Positions 57,670-64,000 of a DNA stretch of 64,000 nt are shown in pieces. Origin of the DNA: Amycolatopsis deserti (GTDB taxonomy: Bacteria; Actinomycetota; Actinomycetes; Mycobacteriales; Pseudonocardiaceae); the NCBI RefSeq assembly GCF_014653945.1, contig NZ_BNAU01000003.1, positions 310,001 to 374,000 on the forward strand, written 5' to 3'. The position numbers and the translations under genes were made by a program. The number at the start of each line of letters is the position of its first letter. The first letter of the stretch is position 1. The notes under the pieces are model-generated. The model searched no databases, had not been told where the DNA came from, and worked only from the letters and a program-made list of their open reading frames with translations.

Positions 57670-58593
57670 GTGCATGACGCCCAGGTTTCCGAGCTGTTCG
57701 ACCCGTCCGCCTGGACCGAAATCGAGGGTTTCGGTTTCACCGACATCACCTATCACCGTTCCGTCGAGGCCCGCTCCGGCAAACGCGTCGTGCGCGTCGC
57801 GTTCGACCGCCCCGAGGTTCGCAACGCCTTCCGCCCGCACACCGTCGACGAGCTCTACCGCGCTCTCGACCACGCGCGGATGAGCTCAGATGTCGGCTGC
57901 GTCCTCCTGACGGGGAACGGTCCCTCGCCGAAGGACGGTGGGTGGGCGTTCTGTTCCGGTGGTGACCAGCGTATTCGCGGTCGGTCCGGCTATCAGTACG
58001 CAAGCGGCGAGACCTCCGACACGGTCGACCCCGCGCGGGCCGGCCGACTGCACATCCTCGAGGTCCAGCGGCTGATCAGGTTCATGCCGAAGGTCGTGAT
58101 CGCGGTGGTCCCGGGCTGGGCCGCCGGTGGCGGGCACTCGCTGCACGTGGTGTGCGATCTCACGCTCGCCTCCGCCGAGCACGCGCGGTTCAAGCAGACC
58201 GACGCCGACGTGGGCTCGTTCGACGGCGGGTTCGGCTCGGCCTACCTGGCCCGCGAGGTGGGGCAGAAGTTCGCGCGGGAGATCTTCTTCCTCGGCCGGG
58301 AGTACGACGCCGAGCAGATGCACCGGATGGGCGCGGTCAACGCGGTCGTGCCGCACGCCGAGCTGGAGGCCGAGGCGCTGCGGTGGGGCTGGGAGATCCT
58401 CGGCAAGTCGCCGACCGCCCAGCGGATGCTGAAGTACTCGTTCAACCTGATCGACGACGGGCTGGTCGGGCAGCAGGTGTTCGCCGGCGAAACCACCCGT
58501 CTGGCCTACATGCAGGACGAGGCGGTCGAGGGCCGGGACGCGTTCCTGGAGAAGCGGGACCCCGACTGGTCGGCGTTCCCCTACTACTACTGA
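57670..58593 (+). CDS. menB: 1,4-dihydroxy-2-naphthoyl-CoA synthase
   Basis: 307 residues, crotonase fold. GWAFCSGGDQRIRGRSGYQY is the MenB signature, with VVPGWAAGGGHSLHVVCDLT and TDADVGSFDGGFGSAYLARE around the active site. It closes the second ring of the naphthoquinone. The start is GTG 57670. Followed by menE after one or a few bases. Confidence 0.95.
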   Translation: MHDAQVSELFDPSAWTEIEGFGFTDITYHRSVEARSGKRVVRVAFDRPEVRNAFRPHTVDELYRALDHARMSSDVGCVLLTGNGPSPKDGGWAFCSGGDQRIRGRSGYQYASGETSDTVDPARAGRLHILEVQRLIRFMPKVVIAVVPGWAAGGGHSLHVVCDLTLASAEHARFKQTDADVGSFDGGFGSAYLAREVGQKFAREIFFLGREYDAEQMHRMGAVNAVVPHAELEAEALRWGWEILGKSPTAQRMLKYSFNLIDDGLVGQQVFAGETTRLAYMQDEAVEGRDAFLEKRDPDWSAFPYYY

Positions 58594-58600
58594 GGTGAGC

Positions 58601-59749
58601 GTGCGCGAGGTCTGGCTGCGGGGCCCGGAATCGATCGACGAGCTGGCCGGGGCGGTCGCCGCGGCGCTCGACGGGGGCGAGGCGGTGCTACCCCTCGACG
58701 CCGGTGATCCCAAGGCCGCCGGATTGCTGGCCGGGATGCGGCCGGACGAGCCGGTGGAGCCGGGCACCGCGGTGATCATCGCGACCTCGGGGTCCACCGG
58801 CGAACCCAAGGGCGTGCTGCTGTCCGCCGAGGCGCTGCAGGCGTCGGCGGCCGCCACGCACGCCCGGCTCGGCGGGCCGGGCCGCTGGCTGCTGGCGACC
58901 CCGGCGAACTACATCGGCGGCCTGCAGGTGCTGGTCCGGTCGATGCTCGCCGGGCAGCCGTTCGCCGTGCTGCCGCCTGGACCGTTCCGGGCGGAACGCT
59001 TCGCCGAGGCCGCGCGGCCGGTGCTCGCCGGGGACGGGCCGCGCTACACCGCGATGGTCCCGACCCAGCTGACCCGCCTGCTCGACGCCGGCGGCCCCGG
59101 CCTGGACGCGGCCAAGGCGTTCGACGCGATCATCCTCGGCGCCGCCGCCACCACCCCGGCCCTGCGTGCCCGCGCCGCCGAGGCGGGCGTGCGGATCGTC
59201 CCGTCCTACGGGATGAGCGAGACCGCGAGCGGCTGCGTCTACGACGGCGTCCCGCTCGACGGGGTCGACGTGCGGATCGCCGACGACGGCCGGATCCTCA
59301 TCGCCGGGCCGGTCCTGACCCACGGCTACCGGCTGCGTCCCGACCTCACCGCCGAGGCCTTCGACGGGCGCTGGTTCCGCACCGGGGACCGCGGGCAGCT
59401 GCGCGACGGGCGCCTCGAAGTCCTCGGCCGCCTCGACGACGTGATCAACACCGGCGGGGTCAAGGTGTCCGCGGCGGCGGTGGAACGCCTGATCACAGCC
59501 CTGCCGGGGGTGCGGGAGACCTGTGTGGTCGGGTTGCCGGACGCCGAGTGGGGCCAGGTCGTCGCCGCCGCGGTCGTGGCCGAGGGCGAGGCGCCGAGCG
59601 TGGACGAGCTGCGGGCGGCGGTGCGGGCGTCCGCGGGTGCCGCGGCCGTGCCGAAGCGGGTCGAGTTCGTTACCACACTCCCGCTGCGCGGGCCGGGCAA
59701 AATCGACCGGACAGCGGTCGCGGAGCAGATTTTTCCCCCGGTTGGTTGA
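58601..59749 (+). CDS. menE: o-Succinylbenzoate-CoA ligase
   Basis: 382 residues, an acyl-adenylating enzyme shorter than typical AMP ligases as in actinobacterial MenE. P-loop IIATSGSTGEPKGVLL, PSYGMSETASGCVYDG, and WFRTGDRGQLRDGRLEVLGR are visible. It activates o-succinylbenzoate before MenB. I chose GTG 58601 with GAGG 5 bases upstream; GTG 58595 is in frame and also possible. Co-directional with menB. Confidence 0.92.
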   Translation: MREVWLRGPESIDELAGAVAAALDGGEAVLPLDAGDPKAAGLLAGMRPDEPVEPGTAVIIATSGSTGEPKGVLLSAEALQASAAATHARLGGPGRWLLATPANYIGGLQVLVRSMLAGQPFAVLPPGPFRAERFAEAARPVLAGDGPRYTAMVPTQLTRLLDAGGPGLDAAKAFDAIILGAAATTPALRARAAEAGVRIVPSYGMSETASGCVYDGVPLDGVDVRIADDGRILIAGPVLTHGYRLRPDLTAEAFDGRWFRTGDRGQLRDGRLEVLGRLDDVINTGGVKVSAAAVERLITALPGVRETCVVGLPDAEWGQVVAAAVVAEGEAPSVDELRAAVRASAGAAAVPKRVEFVTTLPLRGPGKIDRTAVAEQIFPPVG

Positions 59750-59780
59750 CATCGGGCGCGGACCGTCTTTCAGTTAGCCC

Positions 59781-59921
59781 ATGATCTCGCTGAAACGTCT
59801 CCTGGTCGCGGCCGTCGGAGCCGCGTTCGCCGTCCTCGCCGTAGCCGGCACGGCGGCGGCCGATCCGCCGCTGCCGGACTCCGGCACGCTCACCTGGTCC
59901 GTCCCGGTCGTCGGGGAGTAG
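59781..59921 (+). CDS. Possible tiny secreted protein between menE and menA
   Basis: 46 codons from ATG 59781: [20 protein letters not shown] then [17 protein letters not shown], ending TWSVPVVGE. The first 27 residues are a textbook signal peptide with an AAA-D cleavage site, leaving about 19 residues. A TTGACA hexamer at 59746-59751 could be its -35 box, with a poor -10 near 59770. No family recognised. It could be real or the remnant of a longer secreted gene. Confidence 0.5.
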   Translation: MISLKRLLVAAVGAAFAVLAVAGTAAADPPLPDSGTLTWSVPVVGE

Positions 59922-59944
59922 GCGCGCTCGACCAGAATGCAGTC

Positions 59945-60817
59945 ATGGCGACTGTGACGGAGTGGATCGAGGGGGCCCGGCCGCGGACGCTGCCCAACGC
60001 CGTGGCCCCGGTGGTGGCTGGTGTGGGGGCGACGATCCAGCTGGGGGCGTTCACCTGGTGGCAATCGCTGCTCGCGCTCCTCGTGGCGCTCGCGCTGATC
60101 ATCGGCGTCAACTTCGCCAACGACTACTCCGACGGCATCCGCGGCACGGATGCCGACCGGGTCGGGCCGTTGCGCCTGGTCGGCTCCGGTGCGGCGGCGC
60201 CGAAGCTCGTGCTGACCGCGGCCTTGACCTGCTTCGGCGTGGCCGGGGTGGTCGGGCTGGTGCTGGTGGCGGTCACCGGGCGGTGGTGGCTGATCGCGAT
60301 GGGCGCGGCGTGCATCCTCGGCGCCTGGTTCTACACCGGCGGCCGCAAGCCCTACGGTTACGCCGGGCTCGGCGAGGTCGCGGTGTTCATCTTCTTCGGC
60401 CTGGCCGCCGTGCTGGGGACGGTGTACGTGCAGGCCGGGCGGATCAGCTGGGAGGCGCTGGGGGCCGCGGTGGCCGTCGGGTGCTTCTCGATGGCCGTGC
60501 TGGTGGCGAACAACCTGCGGGACATCCCGACCGACGAGGTGGCCGGGAAGGTGACGCTCGCCGTCCGCCTGGGCGACGCCGGGACGCGGCGGTTCTACCT
60601 GACGCTGATCGCGGTGCCGTACGTGGTGACGGTGCTGCTGGCGGTGTGGCACCCCTGGCCGCTGATCGCGCTGGTGACCGCGCTGCTGCTGCGGACGCCG
60701 GTGCGGGCGATCACCGGCGGCGGGACGGGGCCCGGGCTGATCCCGGTGCTGAAGGACACCGGGTTGGCGATGCTGGCCTGGTCGGTGCTCACCGCCGTGG
60801 GGCTCGCGATCAGCTGA
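59945..60817 (+). CDS. menA: 1,4-dihydroxy-2-naphthoate polyprenyltransferase
   Basis: 290 residues, UbiA superfamily, eight to nine helices. First Asp motif [17 protein letters not shown], second [14 protein letters not shown]. It attaches the polyprenyl chain (from a GrcC-type synthase) to the naphthoate head group. ATG 59945. Its last 8 bases overlap the convergent cds1 gene. Confidence 0.94.
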   Translation: MATVTEWIEGARPRTLPNAVAPVVAGVGATIQLGAFTWWQSLLALLVALALIIGVNFANDYSDGIRGTDADRVGPLRLVGSGAAAPKLVLTAALTCFGVAGVVGLVLVAVTGRWWLIAMGAACILGAWFYTGGRKPYGYAGLGEVAVFIFFGLAAVLGTVYVQAGRISWEALGAAVAVGCFSMAVLVANNLRDIPTDEVAGKVTLAVRLGDAGTRRFYLTLIAVPYVVTVLLAVWHPWPLIALVTALLLRTPVRAITGGGTGPGLIPVLKDTGLAMLAWSVLTAVGLAIS

Positions 60818-61883
60818 CCCACTTGCCCGTTGCGAGGAAACGTTCCATGCGCGCGGTGTGCGGGGCCAGGTCGAAGCCCTGCTGGGTGATCCACTCGTCG
60901 TTGTAGTACGTGTGCGCGTATCGCTCGCCGCCGTCGCAGATGAGGGTTACCACGCTGCCCACCTGGCCCGCCTCGAGCATGCTCGCGATGATCTCGAACG
61001 CCGCGTACAGCGCCGTGCCCGTCGAGCCGCCCGCCCAGTGGCCGGTGCGCTCCCGCAACAACCTGATCGCCGCCATCGACGCGGCGTCCGGGACCTGGAT
61101 CATGTGGTCGATCACCGTCGGCACGAAGGACGGCTCCACCCGCGGCCGTCCGATGCCCTCGATGCGCGACGGCATCCCCGTGGTGTAGTCCATGGCGCCG
61201 GTCTGCCACGCGCCGTAGAACGACGAGTTCTCCGGGTCGGCCACCGCGATCTTCGTGGTGTGCCGCCGGTAGCGCACGTACCGGCCGAAGGTCGCGCTCG
61301 TGCCGCCCGTGCCCGCGCCGACCACGATCCACGACGGGACCGGGTGCCGTTCGGCGCGCATCTGGGCGAACACCGACTCCGCGATGTTGTTGTTGCCGCG
61401 CCAGTCCGTCGCCCGCTCGGCGTAGGTGAACTGGTCCAGGTAGTGCCCGCCGCACTCCGCGGCGAGCCGCTCGGCCTCGCTGTACATCGCGGACGGGACG
61501 TCCACGAAGTGGCACCGGCCGCCGTAGAACTCGATCAGCTCGATCTTCTCCTGGCTGGTCTTGCGCGGCACCACCGTCACGAAGTCCAGGCCGAGCATCC
61601 GGGCGAAGTACGCCTCGGACACCGCGGTCGAGCCGCTGGAGGCCTCGATCAACGTGGTGTCCGGCCCGATCTGGCCGTTGACCAGCGCGTACAGCAGCAG
61701 CGACCGGGCCAGCCGGTGCTTGAGCGAGCCGGTCGGGTGCACCGACTCGTCCTTCAGGTACAGGTCCACGCCCCACTCGGGCGGCAGCGGGAAGCAGTGC
61801 AGGTGCGTGTCGGCGCTGCGGTTCGCGTCGGCCTCGATGAGGCGGATCGCTTCGCGCACCCACGCCCTATTCGTCGGCGGCAT
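60810..61883 (-). CDS. cds1: PLP-dependent L-cysteine desulfhydrase, Cds1-like
   Basis: 357 residues, fold-type II PLP enzyme. The PLP Lys is in [11 protein letters not shown], with [45 protein letters not shown] and [14 protein letters not shown]. This set closely follows mycobacterial Cds1 (Rv3684), which releases hydrogen sulfide and pyruvate from cysteine. A generic cysteine synthase is less likely. ATG 61883 overlaps the DUF4229 gene by 17 bases. Confidence 0.87.
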   Translation of the reverse strand: MPPTNRAWVREAIRLIEADANRSADTHLHCFPLPPEWGVDLYLKDESVHPTGSLKHRLARSLLLYALVNGQIGPDTTLIEASSGSTAVSEAYFARMLGLDFVTVVPRKTSQEKIELIEFYGGRCHFVDVPSAMYSEAERLAAECGGHYLDQFTYAERATDWRGNNNIAESVFAQMRAERHPVPSWIVVGAGTGGTSATFGRYVRYRRHTTKIAVADPENSSFYGAWQTGAMDYTTGMPSRIEGIGRPRVEPSFVPTVIDHMIQVPDAASMAAIRLLRERTGHWAGGSTGTALYAAFEIIASMLEAGQVGSVVTLICDGGERYAHTYYNDEWITQQGFDLAPHTARMERFLATGKWVS

Positions 61884-62148
61884 CCTCGCCCCTCAGCTGG
61901 GCCCGCAGCTTCGCCCGCTCGCGCGCGCGGTGCTCGTTGCGCGCCGCCAGCCCGGCGGTGACCCGCGCGTTCAGCCCGCGGAACGCCAGCAGCCCCACCG
62001 GCAGGCCGACCACCACCCCGACGGCGATGGCGACCAGCAGCGGCACCTTCACCAGGACGAGCACAGCCGCCACGACGACGATCAGCCCGAACCGCGCGAG
62101 CAGGTAAAGCGTCAGGTCGCGGCCCAGATGAGTACGGGTCTCGCTCAC
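61867..62148 (-). CDS. DUF4229-type small membrane protein
   Basis: 93 residues with two membrane helices ([19 protein letters not shown] and [20 protein letters not shown]) and a basic coiled tail [16 protein letters not shown]. Matches the actinobacterial DUF4229 pattern; role unknown. It is co-directional with and overlaps cds1, so it is likely its operon partner. Confidence 0.8.
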   Translation of the reverse strand: MSETRTHLGRDLTLYLLARFGLIVVVAAVLVLVKVPLLVAIAVGVVVGLPVGLLAFRGLNARVTAGLAARNEHRARERAKLRAQLRGEDAADE

Positions 62149-62159
62149 GTCTGAGGAGC

Positions 62160-62633
62160 CTACGCGCCGGTGGCGGGCGGGTCTTCGAGCACCGTGTTGT
62201 TCGGCCGCCCCTCGAACCGCGTGGACAGCACCACCGTGGTCCGCGTGCGCGCCACCCCGCCGATCCGCCGCAACCGCCCCAGGGTGTGCTCCAGCTCGTC
62301 GACCGTCGGCACCCGGACCTTCACCACGAACGCCTCGTCGCCGGCGACCGCGTAGCAGCTCTCCACCTCGGGCAGCGCGCCCAGTTCCTTGGCCACGTCG
62401 TTGTCGTCGGCGGTGTCGGTGGGCTGGATGCCGACCAGCGCGGTCACCCCCAATCCGACGGTGCTCGGGTTGACCGTCGCGTGGTAACCGGTGATCACGC
62501 CGGCCGCTTCGAGCTTGCCGACGCGCTCGTGCACGGACGACGCGGACAGCCCCACGGTTCTGCCCAGCTCCGCGTAGGTGGCACGGCCGTTCAGGCGCAA
62601 CGCGGCGATGATCTTGCGGTCCAGCGCATCCAC
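62160..62633 (-). CDS. Lrp/AsnC-family transcriptional regulator
   Basis: 157 residues. HTH LNGRATYAELGRTVGLSASSVHERVG (in parts near 13-38) and RAM domain VESCYAVAGDEAFVVKVRVPTVDELEHTL (near 90-118). Upstream of the DUF4229-cds1 pair on the same strand, it may regulate cysteine breakdown in response to an amino acid. ATG 62633. Confidence 0.88.
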   Translation of the reverse strand: MDALDRKIIAALRLNGRATYAELGRTVGLSASSVHERVGKLEAAGVITGYHATVNPSTVGLGVTALVGIQPTDTADDNDVAKELGALPEVESCYAVAGDEAFVVKVRVPTVDELEHTLGRLRRIGGVARTRTTVVLSTRFEGRPNNTVLEDPPATGA

Positions 62634-62845
62634 GGACGCCAGCCTAAGGTGCCTTTACCCACAGGCGCCCACCACCGCCGCGCCAGTTGCTTAGCGTGCG
62701 CAAGCTGGGCGTTTTGTCCATTACTACCCCTTTACCTATTGACAACCGTTCGAGTACCTGGCGGGTGAGATGCCACGATTGCCGTGTTGATCGAACCGGG
62801 GCTTCGACCTCCGGTTTAGCACCTTGGTCGTTAAGGAGGCGGAAA

Positions 62846-63055
62846 ATGACCGCTAGCACGGGAGGGCGCCTGCTGACGCCCGGCGAAGTCGCCGCGTTGT
62901 TCCGGGTCGACCCGAAGACCGTGACCCGGTGGGCGACCGCGGGCCGCATCGGCTCGATCCGCACCCCCGGCGGGCACCGGCGGTTCCGGGAGTCCGAGGT
63001 CAACGCCCTGCTGGCCGAGCTCACCACGGACGCGAGCGAGCCGTCCCGCGTCTGA
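62846..63055 (+). CDS. bldC: Developmental regulator BldC
   Basis: 69 residues: a MerR-like winged HTH alone (LLTPGEVAALFRVDPKTVTR, WATAGRIGSIRTPGGHRRF), the exact architecture of BldC. In Streptomyces it binds DNA cooperatively as head-to-tail oligomers and delays development. ATG 62846 has AAGGAGG 7 bases upstream. A TTGACA hexamer lies at 62739-62744 in the 212-base region upstream, without a convincing -10. Confidence 0.93.
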   Translation: MTASTGGRLLTPGEVAALFRVDPKTVTRWATAGRIGSIRTPGGHRRFRESEVNALLAELTTDASEPSRV

Positions 63056-63186
63056 CGAGGCGGTGCGAACCCCGCGGACCGGCCCAGCCGGACCCGCGGG
63101 GCCCGAGCGCGTCAAGGAGAACTCACGCCCGAGGGGTTACCCTCGGTACAGCAGTTCCGCGCCAACGCACTCGGAAGGGAGCGGGG

Positions 63187-63360
63187 ATGATCTACCTGCT
63201 CGCAGCGATCGGAGCGCTCACCATCGCTGTCCTGTTGTGGCGGGCCTTCGGCCCCGAGCACGTCGGAGTGTCCTCGCGAGCGACCGTCCCACCGGACGAC
63301 GACCCCGAGTTCCTGCGCAAGCTGGGCGAGCAGAAGCCGCCCAAGTCCGACGAGGACTGA
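63187..63360 (+). CDS. Small single-helix membrane protein, unknown
   Basis: 57 residues: one N-terminal helix (IYLLAAIGALTIAVLLWRAF) and a soluble acidic tail with DDDPEFLRKLGEQ. ATG 63187 has GGGAG upstream. Resembles small conserved actinobacterial proteins of unknown role; no catalytic motif. Confidence 0.7.
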   Translation: MIYLLAAIGALTIAVLLWRAFGPEHVGVSSRATVPPDDDPEFLRKLGEQKPPKSDED

Positions 63361-63361
63361 T

Positions 63362-64000
63362 CTACCGCTTCCCCGGGAACGCGTCCGCCATCGTGGCGGC
63401 GAGTTCCAGCAGCGCCATCCGCGTCTCCGGCGTCAGGCGCTCCAGCTCGATCTCCGCGCCCTCTTCCAGGTGCGGGTCGAACGGGATCCGGCACACCGCC
63501 CTGGTCCGCGCCGCGAAGTGCGCGGCCAGCTTGTCCAGGTCCACCGAACCGGCCTTCGGGCGCACCGAGTTGATCACGGTCACCGACCGTTTCACCAGGT
63601 CGCCGTAGCCGTGGGCGTCCAGCCAGTCCAGAGTGGCCGACGCGCTGCGCGAACCGTCCACCGAACCCGACGACACCACGACCAGCGCGTCGGCCGCATC
63701 CAGCACGCCCTTCATGGCCGAGTGCATCAAACCGGTGCCGCAGTCGGTGAGCACGATGTTGTAGAAGTGCTCCAGCAGGTTGACCGTGCGCAGGTAGTCG
63801 CTCTCCGAGAACGCCTCCGACACGGCCGGGTCCTGCTCGCTGGCGAGGATCTCCAGCCGGCTCGACCCCTGTGAGGTGTAGGCGCGGACGTCGCTGTAGC
63901 GGGTGATCTTGTCCGCGTCCCGCAGCAGGTGCCGCACCGTCGCCGTGGTCTCGATCGGGATCTTCTGCGACAGCGTGCCGCGGTCCGGGTTCGCGTCGAC
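63362..64000 (-). CDS. ParA/MinD-like ATPase, N-terminal part outside window
   Basis: The frame is open to the right edge, so the gene begins beyond 64000; the internal start at 63937 is not genuine. Visible residues include VDANPDRGTLSQKIP, the Walker-B-like region YNIVLTDCGTGL, LVVVSSGSVDGSRSASATL and SVTVINSVRP. This is the deviant Walker ATPase domain of MinD/ParA-like proteins, often with a Pro-rich N-terminus in ESX-associated or chromosome-positioning proteins. The P-loop lies off the window. Convergent with the small membrane protein. Confidence 0.82.
   Translation of the reverse strand, partial: VDANPDRGTLSQKIPIETTATVRHLLRDADKITRYSDVRAYTSQGSSRLEILASEQDPAVSEAFSESDYLRTVNLLEHFYNIVLTDCGTGLMHSAMKGVLDAADALVVVSSGSVDGSRSASATLDWLDAHGYGDLVKRSVTVINSVRPKAGSVDLDKLAAHFAARTRAVCRIPFDPHLEEGAEIELERLTPETRMALLELAATMADAFPGKR

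Overview
High-GC (about 70%) actinobacterial chromosome with abundant GTG starts and ATGA/GTGA stop-start overlaps. The gene set (a complete nuoA-N complex I operon, a menaquinone pathway with MenJ-, GrcC- and MgtA-like neighbours, BldC, Cds1, KorAB) points to a Pseudonocardiales actinomycete, most likely Amycolatopsis-like; the genus is inferred, not shown. I saw no rRNA, tRNA, insertion sequence, integrase or CRISPR array.

Bases 1-11100 hold an accessory RiPP locus. Two tiny lasso-peptide precursor genes (5602-5739 and 5417-5557) sit in front of a half-size asparagine-synthetase-like cyclase (4199-5329). Divergent to them is an ABC exporter (5908-7674). An oppositely oriented maturation operon follows: RRE/PqqD-like E (10092-10343), a second half-size cyclase (8993-10111), leader peptidase B (8580-8996) and an HPr-kinase-like protein K (7657-8574). 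A nucleotidyltransferase-family protein (1226-2353), a truncated beta-helix protein, a secreted SMP-30-like propeller and an XRE/MmyB regulator flank it. Both precursors share leader spacing, place Asp at core position 9 and end in Ser, which fits the kinase (C-terminal Ser phosphorylation) and possibly the nucleotidyltransferase (decoration of that phosphate).

Bases 11000-20000 hold a nine-gene, almost gapless minus-strand operon for an unusual deoxy/branched sugar and a glycan: C-methyltransferase, RfbF, PIG-L deacetylase, epimerase, flippase, GT2, pyruvyltransferase-like, RmlC-like epimerase and a class III aminotransferase. No 4,6-dehydratase is present.

Bases 20000-30400 are mostly core metabolism: dimethylargininase-like hydrolase with a divergent Lrp regulator and enoyl-CoA hydratase, KorAB 2-oxoacid:ferredoxin oxidoreductase with a clear terminator, a repeat-rich membrane protein with a C-terminal sunset-like domain, a polyprenyl diphosphate synthase, an MFS exporter with an extra C-terminal domain, and a small Cys/His protein.

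Bases 30400-46600 are the nuo operon in order A-N on the minus strand. Two small coupled ORFs lie between nuoI and nuoJ, and two perfect Rex-type operators precede nuoA.

Bases 46600-64000 hold a desaturase, menJ/menG, two GT4 glycosyltransferases, an IMPase-family phosphatase, small conserved genes, an M1 metallopeptidase broken by one nonsense codon, menD/B/E/A, cds1, an Lrp regulator, bldC, a small membrane protein and the C-terminal part of a ParA/MinD-like ATPase. Menaquinone synthesis, KorAB and complex I together make the right two-thirds a respiratory-chain neighbourhood.
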